64,000 bases of DNA from contig NZ_BDQK01000007.1 in the NCBI RefSeq assembly GCF_003864295.1, positions 59,665 through 123,664 of the forward strand, in the 5' to 3' direction. Below are positions 1 through 9,555 of this stretch, piece by piece. The notes beneath the pieces are model-generated. The model saw only the letters and a list, made by a program, of their open reading frames with translations, did not search any database and was not told where the DNA came from. The DNA comes from Aphanothece sacrum FPU1. Its GTDB lineage: Bacteria > Cyanobacteriota > Cyanobacteriia > Cyanobacteriales > Microcystaceae. Numbering within the stretch: the first letter of the stretch is position 1; every line of letters begins with the position of its first letter. The translations under genes and the position numbers were made by a program.

Positions 1-19
1 CATATATACAAAAAATGAG

Positions 20-45
20 AACCCCTGGAAGAACCCCCAGGGGTT
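20..45. terminator. Hairpin upstream of pgk, possible terminator
   Basis: A perfect 9-bp stem (AACCCCTGG at 20-28, CCAGGGGTT at 37-45) encloses an 8-base loop. A T-run follows it only in the leftward direction (A-run at 10-15 on the + strand). No leftward gene starts between it and pgk, so it may end a rightward gene outside the window or act as a leader structure of pgk. The role is uncertain. Confidence 0.4.
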
Positions 46-83
46 TAACATTAAGAATGTAATGCATTTAAAGGAAATTGACT

Positions 84-1286
84 ATGCCTAAGAAGACTAT
101 AGCAAATTTGACAGAAGCTGACTTAGCTGGAAAGCGTGTTTTGGTGCGAGTTGACTTTAATGTCCCCCTTGATGGTACTACTATCACAGACGATACCCGA
201 ATTCGGGCCGCCCTTCCTACTATTAAAGATTTACTGTCTAAAGGGGCAAAAGTTATTCTCTGTAGTCACATGGGTCGTCCCAAGGGTAAAGTTGTCCCCA
301 GCATGAGTTTAGGCACTGTAGCAGTCCGTTTATCGGAGTTATTAGGACAACCAGTGGTGATGTGTGATGACTGTGTTGGTGACGCTGTAGTGGCAACCAT
401 TGGTAAGCTACAAAATGGTCAGGTTGCTATGTTAGAAAATCTTCGTTTCCATGATGAAGAAGAAGCAAATGACCCTGAATTTGCTAAAAAATTGGCGGCT
501 AATGCGGATTTATATGTTAATGATGCTTTTGGAACTGCTCACCGCGCCCATGCTTCTACTGAAGGGGTGACACATTATCTGAGTCCGAGTGTTGCGGGTT
601 ATCTCATTGAGAAAGAATTAACTTATCTCCAAGCTGCTATTGAAAACCCCAAACGTCCCCTAGCTGCTATTATTGGCGGTTCTAAGGTTTCTAGTAAAAT
701 TGGCGTCATTGAAACTCTCCTGGAAAAGTGCGATAAATTACTGATTGGTGGGGGTATGATTTTCACTTTTTACAAGGCCCGGGGCTTAAATGTTGGTAAA
801 TCTTTAGTAGAAGAAGATAAGTTAGAATTAGCGAAATCTTTGGAAGCTAAGGCCAAAGAAAAAGGGGTAGAATTCTTGTTACCTACTGATGTAGTTTTAG
901 CCGATAATTTTGCTAAAGATGCTAATTCTAAAATTGCCAGCATTGAAAGCATTGAAGATGGTTGGATGGGATTAGATATTGGCCCAGATTCTATTAAAGT
1001 GTTTCAAGATGCTTTAGCTGAATGTAAATCCGTGATTTGGAATGGCCCTATGGGTGTATTTGAGTTTGATAAATTCGCTGCTGGAACTGATGCGATCGCT
1101 CATACTTTGGCGGGTTTAACGGGTACTGGAACTACTACTATTATTGGGGGTGGTGACTCGGTTGCTGCGGTGGAAAAAGTTGGAGTTGCTGAGAAAATGA
1201 GCCACATTTCTACGGGTGGTGGTGCAAGTTTAGAGTTGCTAGAAGGTAAAGTCTTACCAGGTATTGAAGCTTTAGACGAAGCGTAA
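84..1286 (+). CDS. pgk: Phosphoglycerate kinase
   Basis: This enzyme transfers phosphate between 1,3-bisphosphoglycerate and ADP, serving glycolysis and, in reverse, the Calvin cycle in the cytosol. The 400-residue product has the usual family length. It carries the N-domain signature [10 protein letters not shown] near residue 20, the substrate-binding stretch [11 protein letters not shown] in the middle, and the nucleotide-binding [11 protein letters not shown] near the C-terminus. The ATG at 84 is chosen because AAGGAA (71-76) lies seven bases upstream. An in-frame TTG at 78 would be too close to that site. The gene stands alone and is followed by a strong terminator. Confidence 0.98.
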   Translation: MPKKTIANLTEADLAGKRVLVRVDFNVPLDGTTITDDTRIRAALPTIKDLLSKGAKVILCSHMGRPKGKVVPSMSLGTVAVRLSELLGQPVVMCDDCVGDAVVATIGKLQNGQVAMLENLRFHDEEEANDPEFAKKLAANADLYVNDAFGTAHRAHASTEGVTHYLSPSVAGYLIEKELTYLQAAIENPKRPLAAIIGGSKVSSKIGVIETLLEKCDKLLIGGGMIFTFYKARGLNVGKSLVEEDKLELAKSLEAKAKEKGVEFLLPTDVVLADNFAKDANSKIASIESIEDGWMGLDIGPDSIKVFQDALAECKSVIWNGPMGVFEFDKFAAGTDAIAHTLAGLTGTGTTTIIGGGDSVAAVEKVGVAEKMSHISTGGGASLELLEGKVLPGIEALDEA

Positions 1287-1316
1287 TTTTAGCCTATTCA
1301 TCACTAATAGGTTTTC

Positions 1317-1346
1317 GGGGGTACTTGAGGTAAAGTCCCCCTTTTT
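1317..1346 (+). terminator. pgk intrinsic terminator
   Basis: GGGGG-t-ACTT (1317-1326) pairs with AAGTCCCCC (1333-1341), with one bulged T, and is followed by TTTTT (1342-1346). A weaker hairpin, CCTATT/AATAGG with TTTT, sits just upstream at 1293-1315. Together they separate pgk from the convergent gene that ends at 1409. Confidence 0.75.
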
Positions 1347-1408
1347 AAGAGGGATTTAGGGGAATCCAGAAAATATAAAATTATAATTAGTAACCTTTTC
1401 CTAGTAGA

Positions 1409-1777
1409 TTAATTTGTGTTTTCTAAGCGTTGAATACGACTTTCTAAACCCCTAATTCTTTCTTCAAGGGTTAAATGATCAGATTCATTCGTAATACTGT
1501 AGCCAATTAATTGTTCTATCCGTCTTTCATGACGATTAGAAATTTCCATTAATCGGGTCATTTCTTCTACCATGATTTGAAGGGTTTCTCTTTCCCGTTC
1601 CTGTCTGTCTTGTAATTGGATTTGACGTTCCTGTAATTGACGAGAAACAGCTAAAATTTGCTGAATTTGATCTCTGTCTCTGAGTTGATTTTCTTGCAGT
1701 TTTAGCTGTCCTTCTTGTAGTTGTCTTTGAACAGCTAACATACCTTCTATAGTTTTTTGTATTTCTTCAAAGGTCAT
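1409..1777 (-). CDS. Coiled-coil protein of unknown function
   Basis: The 122-residue product is almost wholly helical and heptad-like. It is rich in Gln, Glu and Arg, with repeated LQE/LQD/RQL steps from about residue 15 to 75 and a second Leu-zipper-like stretch at the C-terminus. No signal peptide, membrane segment or catalytic motif is visible. Small coiled-coil proteins beginning MTFEEIQ are common beside Uma2, DUF433 and toxin-antitoxin genes in cyanobacteria (family recollection). It lies 33 bp downstream of the DUF433 gene on the same strand and may be co-transcribed. No function is assigned. Confidence 0.7.
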   Translation of the reverse strand: MTFEEIQKTIEGMLAVQRQLQEGQLKLQENQLRDRDQIQQILAVSRQLQERQIQLQDRQERERETLQIMVEEMTRLMEISNRHERRIEQLIGYSITNESDHLTLEERIRGLESRIQRLENTN

Positions 1778-1810
1778 CGATGTTACACTCCTATTAGATA
1801 TATTTTGTAA

Positions 1811-2185
1811 TTATTGCTTTTTGATTTCTCGCTGAGTTCTGCGTTCCTGAAGTTTGATTCGCACCGCTTCATATTCAGCGCGAGGGGAAGCAGCAGCAAT
1901 ACGCGCGAAGCGTTCACGGTTGCGATCTTCCCAATATTGGCGAGTTTCTTCGGCTGATTGCAAAATTGCTTGATACTCGGCTTCTATCTCTGTCTGATGC
2001 GCCTCAATGTAGGAAAGGGCAATCCGCAACTGCTCATCGGTGAGGTTCAATGCGTCACGAATGAATTTAGGGGGATATTGGGCTTTGAGATGATCCATTA
2101 TATCATAAAGGGTTATGCGTGTCCCCGCGATCGCTAGTCCCCTTTCTGTGCGGACGATAGTTATTTGATTAGGTTGTGAAGTCAT
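1811..2185 (-). CDS. DUF433 domain protein, antitoxin-like
   Basis: Residues about 8-62 form a DUF433 domain: an initial strand (ITIVRTERGLAIAGTRIT) followed by a winged-helix-like segment (YDIMDHLKAQYPPKFIRDAL, then LTDEQLRIALSYIEAH). The C-terminal half is charged and helical. DUF433 proteins resemble VapB45-type antitoxins and are often paired with PIN-like toxins, but no PIN partner is adjacent here. The neighbours are a coiled-coil protein and, upstream, HepT/MntA. An antitoxin or DNA-binding role is inferred from the family only. Confidence 0.75.
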   Translation of the reverse strand: MTSQPNQITIVRTERGLAIAGTRITLYDIMDHLKAQYPPKFIRDALNLTDEQLRIALSYIEAHQTEIEAEYQAILQSAEETRQYWEDRNRERFARIAAASPRAEYEAVRIKLQERRTQREIKKQ

Positions 2186-2276
2186 AGTCCTAAACCTCCA
2201 AAAATTACATATATATTACTTTGCTAAAAAACAAGCTAGGTAAGCTAACACTCATTTAAATTTTATATGATGAAAT

Positions 2277-2618
2277 TTAGGAATCTTGTTGAGGAACAAT
2301 TTTTGTGAGATTTACCACTAATTCAGGGATATTTATTTGAATAACTAACCAGACGAGTTGAAGATTAATTTCATGATAGTCATGAACTAATTTATTTCGC
2401 ATTCCAATAATTTTACTATAGGGAATCTCTGGATATTGTTGTTGAAACTCTGGAGAAATACGTCGCATTGCTTCCCCTAAAACAGAAATCTCATAAAGAA
2501 CAGCAGCTTGAGTTTTAAGATCATTAGCAAACATTTTTTCATCCATTCCAGAGGTAAATTCTAAAATGCGTTGAGCAAAAATTAGAGCATCTAAAATAGA
2601 AGCCTTATCTTTCTCCAT
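2277..2618 (-). CDS. hepT: HepT-like HEPN ribonuclease toxin (DUF86)
   Basis: The 113-residue helical protein contains RNKLVHDY near residue 74, an exact match to the RX4HXY active-site motif of HEPN toxins of the HepT family. These cleave RNA and are silenced when the partner MntA modifies the motif tyrosine (established for the Shewanella pair). Its start overlaps the end of the upstream nucleotidyltransferase gene by 14 bp, so the two are translationally coupled. Length and motif are intact, so the toxin should be functional. Confidence 0.88.
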   Translation of the reverse strand: MEKDKASILDALIFAQRILEFTSGMDEKMFANDLKTQAAVLYEISVLGEAMRRISPEFQQQYPEIPYSKIIGMRNKLVHDYHEINLQLVWLVIQINIPELVVNLTKIVPQQDS

Positions 2619-2973
2619 AAATCACCTCTGCTGTTCCTAAAATATTACGTCGTCTAATCCAATTATGACTAATCTCAATACTATGCTTAAAAATAAGATC
2701 TATCTCTCTTTTTACCATTCTTTTTAGTTCTTCTTCGATCTCATCAATTTCAACTAATCCAATTTTTGCTTCTGGTGAGAAAGTTACCAAAAAATCAATA
2801 TCACTTTCTGCATTAAAATCTTCTCGTAATACTGAGCCAAATAAAGCTAATTCGGTGATTTTTCGTCCTTGGCAAAATTTAGCCAATTCTTCTAAAGAAA
2901 TGCCTAATCGCTGTTCAATCATTTGAGAATTTATTACTGGTTTTAATGTTGACATAATTTCATTCATCGTCAT
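2605..2973 (-). CDS. mntA: MntA-like minimal nucleotidyltransferase antitoxin
   Basis: The polymerase-beta-fold nucleotidyltransferase has GS followed by ten residues and then DID (around residues 46-60), the MntA consensus GSX10DXD. A further acidic residue in REIDLIF supplies the third metal ligand. Family members transfer AMP to the tyrosine of HepT and neutralise it. The gene precedes and overlaps hepT, the usual order for type VII toxin-antitoxin pairs. Three ATGs (2973, 2967, 2955) could serve as the start and none has a clear ribosome binding site. Confidence 0.87.
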   Translation of the reverse strand: MTMNEIMSTLKPVINSQMIEQRLGISLEELAKFCQGRKITELALFGSVLREDFNAESDIDFLVTFSPEAKIGLVEIDEIEEELKRMVKREIDLIFKHSIEISHNWIRRRNILGTAEVIYGER

Positions 2974-2985
2974 AAACTTATCAAA

Positions 2986-3783
2986 TTAAATTGTCTCAGG
3001 ATCAATGCCTTGTTCTCGTAAAAAAGCTGCTAATTTTTCCGCCCTTTGATGTTCCTGTTCCGCCCTTTGATGTTCCTGTTCCGCCCTTTGACGTTCTCTT
3101 TCCGCCCGTTGTTTTTCTTGATTAGCTAATTCTGAACCCCATAACAATAACTCTCCCTGTGCTGTCCACCATCTTAACCAATAGCCTGTTCTTTTTTCTC
3201 TAATTCCTTGCCATATTCCCAAATATAAATCTATTTGACTAATCCAATAACGTCCATCTTCATTGGCTAATTGTAATTGATATTCTCCTGATTCATTGAG
3301 TTGATAAAATTCTATTAATCCTTGATTTGGCTCAAAAATTACATAATTAGGAATTTGGAGAATCTTCTCGTAAAAGAACCATTTACCAGGAGGAAAAGTA
3401 GGTTTACAGGAATATTCTGACCCTTCTGTATCTGAGAGAAATTCCATTACTATTGTGGGAATATCTCCTTGAAAATGAGGGGTATAACTACGAATTACTT
3501 CTTCTCTAGGAACGCTAATATTAGCAATATAAGACCAATCTGGGGCTTTAACGACAAATTTATCGTTTAATCTGGTACAAATCCCATAATTAGTAGTTGT
3601 TAGGGTATTATCTGATAGTTTGCCAGCGATTTCTAGACTATCTGTCAAGGCTGCTGCTAGGGTAGGTTGATTAATATTATCCACGGGATCATCAGGTAAA
3701 ATAAAATCATCGGGCAGTTTTTCCCAAGTAATTTGATGGGAAAGGTTTGTATTTAAAGAGTGGCTAATAGTTGCTTGAGTCAT
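2986..3783 (-). CDS. Uma2 family protein with C-terminal heptad repeats
   Basis: Uma2 (formerly DUF820) proteins have a restriction-endonuclease-like PD-(D/E)XK fold. They are hugely expanded in cyanobacteria and their cellular role is unresolved. The N-terminal 200 residues fit the family, including DKFVVKAPDW, IVMEFLSD and the VIFEPNQGLIEFY strand. The C-terminus has QRAE-type 7-residue repeats encoded by nearly identical 21-bp DNA units (about 3035-3110), then the typical ending AAFLREQGIDPE. The gene lies 12 bp upstream of mntA on the same strand. The repeats are probably length-variable between strains. Confidence 0.85.
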   Translation of the reverse strand: MTQATISHSLNTNLSHQITWEKLPDDFILPDDPVDNINQPTLAAALTDSLEIAGKLSDNTLTTTNYGICTRLNDKFVVKAPDWSYIANISVPREEVIRSYTPHFQGDIPTIVMEFLSDTEGSEYSCKPTFPPGKWFFYEKILQIPNYVIFEPNQGLIEFYQLNESGEYQLQLANEDGRYWISQIDLYLGIWQGIREKRTGYWLRWWTAQGELLLWGSELANQEKQRAERERQRAEQEHQRAEQEHQRAEKLAAFLREQGIDPETI

Positions 3784-3895
3784 TATAATTTATCTGATAA
3801 AGTCGGCAAAATATTAAGTAGGGTGCGTTAGGCAAATTGTTATTATTGAATCATTCACTATTTTATCATGCCGTAACGCACCAATATTTATATGG

Positions 3896-4025
3896 AATCG
3901 CTAAATGTTTACTACAAATAAGATCGGCCGTAGGGGCGGGTTTTTACAACAGTTTATGCTTCTAACCAGGATATTAGATAAACCCGCCCCTATAGGACTT
4001 GTGTATTATTTTTTTCCATTTCACA
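3896..4025. repeat. Dispersed palindromic repeat, family A (copy 1)
   Basis: The core inverted repeat is GTAGGGGCGGGTTTTT (3930-3945) against AAACCCGCCCCTA (3980-3992). It sits in about 130 bp that also matches the copy at 47819-47952, including the flanks TCGCTAAATGTTT and TTTTTCCATTTCA. Shorter copies lie at 11713-11771, 26028-26088 and 62823-62836. It fills most of the 311-bp gap between Uma2 and moaA. A short + strand frame across it (3905-4090) is not considered a gene. Confidence 0.8.
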
Positions 4026-4094
4026 TTAGAAGTTTAGGTGCGTTACGCTATGCTAACACACCCTACAATTATCTACTTACTGCATCATAAATGT

Positions 4095-5084
4095 TTATCC
4101 TCCAATTTGAGACATTGTACGATGATAGGTTCCTGTAACTGTTCCTGATTCCCTTTGTTTAAAATTAATCTCTGGTTTAATCTCTAATAATTGATGAACT
4201 TGTTCTCTTAATTTTGAGATTTTTATGCCTTGACGTAAAGCGGTTTTTAAATCAATTTGTCCCGTTTCATTTAATAAACAAGGTCGTAACCAACCATCCG
4301 CAGATAAACGCACTCGGTTACAGCGATCGCAAAAACATTCTGACATCTGACTAATAAATCCTAATGTTCCTTTCGCCCCTGGAATTTGAAATACATCGGC
4401 AGGGCCATTTCCGGTTACATTGCCTTCATTTAATCCCCATTTTTGACGAATTTTATCTCTAATTTCTTCGGAAGGAACCCAAGCACGATCAGTAAATAAT
4501 TCGGGATTTCCAATGGGCATAAATTCAATAAAACGAACGTGCCAATTACGGTCTATACTTAAAGCTGCCAAGTCTTCTATTTCTTGTTCATTAATACCAG
4601 GAATGACAACTACATTTAATTTTAAAGGATTAAATCCTACTTGATAAGCTGTTTGAATTCCTGCCCAAGTTTTTTGCCAACGACTACGCCCTCGACTGCC
4701 AATAATAAGATCAAATATTTCTGCATTAAGAGAATCTAAACTAATATTAATTCTATTTAATCCTGCATTATAAAGATCTTGGGCCATAGAAGATAATAAA
4801 AATCCATTAGTGGTCATAGATAAATCTTTAGTCTCTGATAAAGATGCTATATCTTTGACTAAATTGACAACTCCTGGACGTAATAAAGGTTCCCCTCCTG
4901 TTAATCTAAATTTATTAAATCCTAGTGGAATAAAAACCTCTTTTAAAAGAGTCATTATTTCTTCATGACTAAGTAATTCCTGACGTAAGATATAATCGAG
5001 TTCAGCTTGTTCAGGCATACAATATTGACACTGAAAGTTACAGCGATCAATGAGACTGATACGGAGATAGTCAACTCGGTTCAT
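4095..5084 (-). CDS. moaA: GTP 3',8-cyclase, molybdenum cofactor biosynthesis
   Basis: MoaA is a radical-SAM enzyme that converts GTP to 3',8-cyclo-7,8-dihydro-GTP, the first step of molybdopterin synthesis. The N-terminal cluster is C15-X3-C19-X2-C22 (CNFQCQYC). The C-terminal second 4Fe-4S site is in [20 protein letters not shown], and the protein ends in the family's catalytically needed Gly-Gly. The length of 329 is normal. No other moa gene is adjacent; downstream lies a repeat-filled gap and upstream (126 bp) the permease gene. Confidence 0.97.
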   Translation of the reverse strand: MNRVDYLRISLIDRCNFQCQYCMPEQAELDYILRQELLSHEEIMTLLKEVFIPLGFNKFRLTGGEPLLRPGVVNLVKDIASLSETKDLSMTTNGFLLSSMAQDLYNAGLNRINISLDSLNAEIFDLIIGSRGRSRWQKTWAGIQTAYQVGFNPLKLNVVVIPGINEQEIEDLAALSIDRNWHVRFIEFMPIGNPELFTDRAWVPSEEIRDKIRQKWGLNEGNVTGNGPADVFQIPGAKGTLGFISQMSECFCDRCNRVRLSADGWLRPCLLNETGQIDLKTALRQGIKISKLREQVHQLLEIKPEINFKQRESGTVTGTYHRTMSQIGG

Positions 5085-5210
5085 ACAGTTAAAACTTATC
5101 CTAGAATCAGAAAAAATTTTTCTAGTTTATTTATTCTAACAAATTTTAACTCTCGTTGACCCCTACAAAACAAACAAAGGTTGCCTACCCAAACTATAAT
5201 TTATTAATAT

Positions 5211-7139
5211 TTAACCACCTACATGAATTGCTGGCCGCCATTCGGGGTTTCTCTCCGCTTTTCTTAATACTTCACGGGTGACAACCGCAATATCTCCTTC
5301 TCCAAATAACATAAACCGCATTAAGTATTGAATGGGGTTGCCTTCTACCCAACCAAAATAAGCGTGAGGGGGTTTACCTGTTTGCTCTCTAATACACAAT
5401 AAAATAGCTGCGATCGCATTAGGAACTGCAGCACTATTTGTCCGTAAAATACGATAATTACCTACTGTAACTCCCGTCACATAAAGCTTTTCTGTAAATT
5501 CAGAGGGATCAGCTACTTGAATTTCTAAGAAAATAAGAGCATCTGTGGCCGGAATGTGATGATCTTCGCGTACCTGTTTTTCTTTGAGAGAATATTCTAA
5601 TTCATCCCCTAAATTTCTTCGGTTAGCAATAACTCTAATAACTGTTTCACTGTCTTGTTGAATAAAACCAGATGCAGTTTTATCTAAAGTAACACCATCA
5701 ACCCGTAATTCTGTAGAACGCCATACTCTCGAAACTAAGGAAGTAATAATAATTGCCCCAATAAAAAAGGCCGCAATGCGAATTCCTTCGGGTCGTTCTA
5801 TAATATTAGTAATGGTGGTATAAATAAATACCAAGGTAATGATACTAAAGGCTAATGTAGCTTTAAAAGATCTGGCCGAACGAGAAGATAATGTAACAGC
5901 AAATGCTGCTGAACTCATTAACACTAATACCCCAGTTGCATAGGCCCCTCCTTGTGCTTCTACATTCGCTTGGAAAATGAGGGTAATAATAAAGGCAATT
6001 GCTGTATAAACTAAGACTAATGGTCGGGTAGCTAATGTCCAAGTGGGTGCCATGCCATAACGGGGCAAATAACGCGGTACAATGTTTAATAAACCTGCCA
6101 TAGCTGACGCTCCAGCAAACCAAAGAATGGCAATGGTGCTAAGATCGTATATGGTGCCAAAAAACTCTCCTAAATAAGTATGAGCTAAATAAGCTAAAGC
6201 CCTACCATTGGCTTTACCACCGCTTTGAAATTCTTCTGCTTTAATTAATACGGTGGTAACAACACTGCTTGTAAGTAGGAAAAAACTCATAATAATGGCT
6301 GCAGTTGCCAAGAGTTTATGGGTGTTAAAAATACGTTGTTGAGGATGTTTTTCTGTATCTGTATTTTTCCCTTTTACTAGGGGCATTACCGCTACTCCTG
6401 TCTCAAAGCCAGATAATCCTAATGCTAGTTTTGGAAACAGTAATAAGGCAATGCCTACCATTAATAATGGATTACCATGATATTCTAACAGAGAGGTTTG
6501 CCAATTACTTAATGTTTCAGGATGATTAACAATTTGAGCAATACCAACACCGATGACAATTAAATTTAAAAATAGATAAATACCGACCAAGAAAACAGCA
6601 ATTCCAATAGCTTCTTGAAACCCTTTTAAGAATACGGCCCCCAATAAAGAAACCAAAATTAGGGTGATAGGAACTGCTTGAAATTGTAACAGATTGTGAA
6701 CGAAAGGATTTTCAATAATATGGGCAGTTGCATCGGCGGCTGATAAAGTAATAGTAATAATAAAATCTGTTGCTACAAACCCCAATAAACATAGAACAAA
6801 GAGTTTCCCTTGCCACCAAGGTAAAAGATGTTCTAACATAGCAATTGAACCTTCTCCGTGAGGGCTGAGGGCTGCTACCCGTCGATATATAGGCAATGCT
6901 CCAAAAAGGGTAACTAAGACTAAAATTAAGGTAGCTAGAGGAGATAAAGCCCCAGCAGCTAAAGCAGCTATTCCTGGTTGATACCCCAAAGTAGAAAAAT
7001 AATCTACCCCAGTTAAACACATGACCTGCCACCAATGATATTGGGGATGTTTTCCGTGGTGAGAAGCTTGATTTTCCCTTAACAACCAACGGATAAGTCT
7101 TGGACGATTAGGTTTTGGGGAGACAATGGGGAGAACCAT
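5211..7139 (-). CDS. APC-superfamily permease with C-terminal soluble domain
   Basis: The 642-residue protein begins with a basic cytosolic leader and about twelve hydrophobic segments (residues about 40-475), including [20 protein letters not shown], typical of APC transporters. A soluble tail of about 160 residues follows. The layout resembles the KimA/YdaO potassium-importer-like branch more than plain amino-acid permeases, but the substrate cannot be fixed from sequence. It follows the TRAP binding-protein gene by 8 bp on the same strand, suggesting one transcript. The last residues, WRPAIHVGG, end cleanly with no truncation. Confidence 0.85.
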   Translation of the reverse strand: MVLPIVSPKPNRPRLIRWLLRENQASHHGKHPQYHWWQVMCLTGVDYFSTLGYQPGIAALAAGALSPLATLILVLVTLFGALPIYRRVAALSPHGEGSIAMLEHLLPWWQGKLFVLCLLGFVATDFIITITLSAADATAHIIENPFVHNLLQFQAVPITLILVSLLGAVFLKGFQEAIGIAVFLVGIYLFLNLIVIGVGIAQIVNHPETLSNWQTSLLEYHGNPLLMVGIALLLFPKLALGLSGFETGVAVMPLVKGKNTDTEKHPQQRIFNTHKLLATAAIIMSFFLLTSSVVTTVLIKAEEFQSGGKANGRALAYLAHTYLGEFFGTIYDLSTIAILWFAGASAMAGLLNIVPRYLPRYGMAPTWTLATRPLVLVYTAIAFIITLIFQANVEAQGGAYATGVLVLMSSAAFAVTLSSRSARSFKATLAFSIITLVFIYTTITNIIERPEGIRIAAFFIGAIIITSLVSRVWRSTELRVDGVTLDKTASGFIQQDSETVIRVIANRRNLGDELEYSLKEKQVREDHHIPATDALIFLEIQVADPSEFTEKLYVTGVTVGNYRILRTNSAAVPNAIAAILLCIREQTGKPPHAYFGWVEGNPIQYLMRFMLFGEGDIAVVTREVLRKAERNPEWRPAIHVGG

Positions 7140-7147
7140 CTTTTTAG

Positions 7148-8266
7148 TTACTTAAGCTGTGAATAGACAAAATTGGTAAAACTTCCTTCATTGAGTTTAT
7201 GCCAAGCATAGATGCGAGTACGAAACTGTTTCCACTGGTCATAAACTGCCTTAAAATCAGCATCTTTGACCGCAAATTCATCATACAAGGCAAACGAAGC
7301 TTTTTCGGCTGCGGTTAGGATGTCCTGACTATAGGGACGTACTTGAGTTCCACTGGCTAAAAGACGTTCCAGGGCTTCATTATTAAGAGCATCATAACGT
7401 GCTAACATGGTAACATTAGATTCATAAGCGGCGGTGGTAATGGCGGCTTGATATGGGGGGGGTAGTTTATTCCACTCCGTCAAATTAACCTGTAATTCTA
7501 AGGTAGCTCCAGGTTCCCACCAACCCGGATAGTAATAATATTTGGCGACTTTGTTGAGGCCTAATTTCTCGTCATCATAGGGGCCAACCCATTCTGCTGC
7601 ATCAATGGCACCAGTTTGTAAGGCTTGGAAAATTTCTCCTCCGGGTAAGGTTTGTACGGTGACACCGAGTTTAGACATGACTTGACCACCTAAGCCGGGA
7701 ATTCGCATTTTTAAGCCTTTGAGATCGTTGAGGGTGGCAACTTCTTTACGAAACCATCCTCCCATCTGAGTTCCCGTATTACCACAAGGAAATTGTATCA
7801 CGTTGAATTTGCTGGCGTATATTTCTTGTAATTTTTTTAATCCTCCCCCTTCATAAAGCCAAGCATTTTGTTGTTGCGCTGTCAAGCCAAAGGGTAAGCA
7901 GGTACCAAAGGCCAAGGATGGACTTTTGCCTATATAGTAATAAGAGGCTGTGTGACCGCATTGAACCGCCCCTTGAGACACGACGTTAAGCACTTCTAAG
8001 GCGGGGGCTATTTCTCCAGCAGAACGGGGTGTTATCTTAAATTTACCGCCAGTTAGGGCAGCTACTCTTTCGGCTAATACTTGTGCGCCACCAAAAATGG
8101 TTTCTAGGGAAGGGGGCCAACTGGTGGCCATTTCCCATTGTATATTGGGTAAATTCGTTATTTTTTCGGAAGTTTGGGCAGTTTTTTGACATCCACCTAC
8201 AATAGCAACTCCAGTAGCGGCGATCGCGCTTTGGGAAACGGTTTTAATAATTGAACGACGTTTCAT
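7148..8266 (-). CDS. TRAP transporter solute-binding protein (DctP-type)
   Basis: The periplasmic binding protein of a tripartite ATP-independent transporter delivers an organic anion to the DctQM membrane unit. It starts at MKRRSIIK (ATG at 8266; a TTG six bases upstream is not needed), a twin-arginine-like leader followed by the lipobox VGGC, so it is probably a Tat-exported lipoprotein. Family features include MATSWPP and the [14 protein letters not shown] stretch bearing the conserved arginine. It belongs to the group often labelled mannitol/chloroaromatic or 2-oxo-acid. The matching membrane subunits lie at 13467-15446 on the other strand, beyond five other genes. Confidence 0.93.
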   Translation of the reverse strand: MKRRSIIKTVSQSAIAATGVAIVGGCQKTAQTSEKITNLPNIQWEMATSWPPSLETIFGGAQVLAERVAALTGGKFKITPRSAGEIAPALEVLNVVSQGAVQCGHTASYYYIGKSPSLAFGTCLPFGLTAQQQNAWLYEGGGLKKLQEIYASKFNVIQFPCGNTGTQMGGWFRKEVATLNDLKGLKMRIPGLGGQVMSKLGVTVQTLPGGEIFQALQTGAIDAAEWVGPYDDEKLGLNKVAKYYYYPGWWEPGATLELQVNLTEWNKLPPPYQAAITTAAYESNVTMLARYDALNNEALERLLASGTQVRPYSQDILTAAEKASFALYDEFAVKDADFKAVYDQWKQFRTRIYAWHKLNEGSFTNFVYSQLK

Positions 8267-8343
8267 AGACAAATAATTTCACTCTCTCACAATAAATCGT
8301 TTTAGTAGGATACCACAATCAGACTTAATTTGATAGGTACAGC

Positions 8344-8474
8344 GACTTGTAGGGGCTTAATAGTATTAAGCCCCCGAAATTTAAGGTTATATTTAGGGGG
8401 TTTGTGTAAGTTTTATCAAATTATAATTATCAATAAGATGGTTTTGGGTTTCGTTCCTCAACCCAACCTACAAG
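8344..8474. repeat. Two short palindromic repeats downstream of vapBC
   Basis: The 341-bp gap between the TRAP binding protein and vapC holds a hairpin around GGGGCTTAATAGTATTAAGCCCCC (8349-8373) and a short element, GGGTTTCGTTCCTCAACCCAACC at about 8447-8469. A related sequence recurs inverted at about 22484-22510. The rest of the gap holds one small open frame, listed separately. Confidence 0.55.
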
Positions 8475-8488
8475 AAATTGTTTAAACA

Positions 8489-8605
8489 TTATTGTTGATT
8501 TTCTGGAGTTTGAGGAAAAGAACATTCAACAGTAATTTTAATATGACTTTCTCCTGACCCTTCAGTTACATAAGGAATTCCTGATTTAGCTGCTACTTTT
8601 AGCAT
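8489..8605 (-). CDS. Small ORF of unknown function downstream of vapC
   Basis: A 38-codon frame starts eight bases after the vapC stop and ends in Asn-Gln-Gln. The composition (AAKSGIPYVTEGSGESHIKI) looks protein-like rather than random. No motif is recognised. It could be the tail of the vapBC transcript or a fragment of a longer lost gene. Support is limited to codon usage and its position. Confidence 0.3.
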   Translation of the reverse strand: MLKVAAKSGIPYVTEGSGESHIKITVECSFPQTPENQQ

Positions 8606-8613
8606 TGATTAGT

Positions 8614-9000
8614 TTACCATATTCTTTGCACAGGATAATTATCAAAAATTGAATCCTTACTTATAATCGGTAAATATTCTACCATAGCTTGAGCAATTAT
8701 TATTCTATCAAAGGGATCACGGTGATAGAATGGTAAACTACCTATAACTTCTAGATGATCAAAATTAATCAGTAATAAATCAATATTATTTATCCTGATT
8801 TGTTCTTCAACAAATTCTCTAAAAGGACTATCAAAGTTGAGTTTACTGATACTATGCTTAATTGCCATTTCCCAAACACTAGCAATACTCAATAATTTAT
8901 TATTATTACTATCAACAATTAATGCACGTATTTGAGGGTTAATCAGGGAATTTCCTTGAACGAACCAAAGAAAAGTATGAGTATCTAATAATAGTATCAT
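8614..9000 (-). CDS. vapC: PIN-domain toxin of a VapBC-type pair
   Basis: The 128-residue PIN domain carries an N-terminal strand ending in Asp (MILLLDTHTFLW), the middle acidic region SVWEMAIK and the third acidic site in DPFDRIIIAQA. These residues bind the metal for RNA cleavage in VapC toxins. The start codon overlaps the stop of the antitoxin gene in an ATGA junction (8997-9000). All catalytic acids are present, so the nuclease appears intact. It belongs to the COG3744-like PIN group common in cyanobacteria. Confidence 0.9.
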   Translation of the reverse strand: MILLLDTHTFLWFVQGNSLINPQIRALIVDSNNNKLLSIASVWEMAIKHSISKLNFDSPFREFVEEQIRINNIDLLLINFDHLEVIGSLPFYHRDPFDRIIIAQAMVEYLPIISKDSIFDNYPVQRIW

Positions 9001-9236
9001 TCCATGTATTCTTGAAAATCTTCTAAAGGTTCATCAAAATCATCTGATATCCAAACTCTATCTTTAGCACTACCAAAATAAGCAGGTCGAGGATGATGAA
9101 TATTAGACTGAGATAAGGAGACTAATTTAGCGATAGGTTGATTAGCTTTAGTAATAATAATTTCCTCTCCTTGAGTGGTTAATTCAATTAATTGATCGAT
9201 ATGATTTTGTAACTCTTTGACTTCTATCATTTTCAT
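8997..9236 (-). CDS. vapB: Phd/YefM-type antitoxin of the vapC pair
   Basis: The 79-residue protein begins with the Phd/YefM fold, IEVKELQNHIDQLIELTTQGEEIIITKANQPIAKL, a dimeric DNA-binding domain. Its C-terminus is acidic and presumably disordered (DDFDEPLEDFQEYME), which would wrap the toxin. The start at 9236 is preceded by GAGGTAAAATC, a reasonable ribosome site. Antitoxin before toxin, with a 4-bp overlap, is the classic arrangement and implies autorepression by the complex. Confidence 0.9.
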   Translation of the reverse strand: MKMIEVKELQNHIDQLIELTTQGEEIIITKANQPIAKLVSLSQSNIHHPRPAYFGSAKDRVWISDDFDEPLEDFQEYME

Positions 9237-9296
9237 GATTTTACCTCTCTATTATGAGTTGAGCTAAGACCTATTTTAAATATTTATTCGTGACAC

Positions 9297-9552
9297 AGGC
9301 ATAATTCGACAAGCGGTTATCGATGAAATTCAAAACACCTTACCATCTTTATATTACACTAAATCGTAAAATACGGTAATATAGAAAATCAATATACTTT
9401 AACTGAGTTATGGAACCAGAAAGATTATCATAGTTTAACCTTACATACTTATAACTATGTCCATGCCGTGTCCCTACCGTTTAATTTTCGTTTGGACACG
9501 GCGATATTAAATGGTTAGGTGAAACACAAAGTTGTTAATGCCGTGTCCCTAC
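9297..9552 (+). pseudogene. Possible decayed coding sequence with interspersed repeat
   Basis: In the 319-bp gap upstream of vapB, one + frame reads GIIRQAVIDEIQNTLPSLYY and then a stop near 9369. A second frame reads on as ENQYTLTELWNQKDYHSLTLH. Both look like coding sequence broken by stops. The stretch ends in two direct copies of ATGCCGTGTCCCTAC (9464-9478 and 9539-9553). The original gene is not recognised. Confidence 0.3.
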
Positions 9553-9555
9553 AGT

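Noticed and set aside
3905..4090. 61-codon + strand frame between Uma2 and moaA
   Set aside because: It is composed of the family A palindromic repeat and its flanks, has no ribosome site, and the same DNA occurs at 47.8 kb without that frame.
5863..7089. Minus-strand frames overlapping the permease gene
   Set aside because: Both are out-of-frame shadows of the 642-residue permease, with low-complexity aromatic-rich translations.
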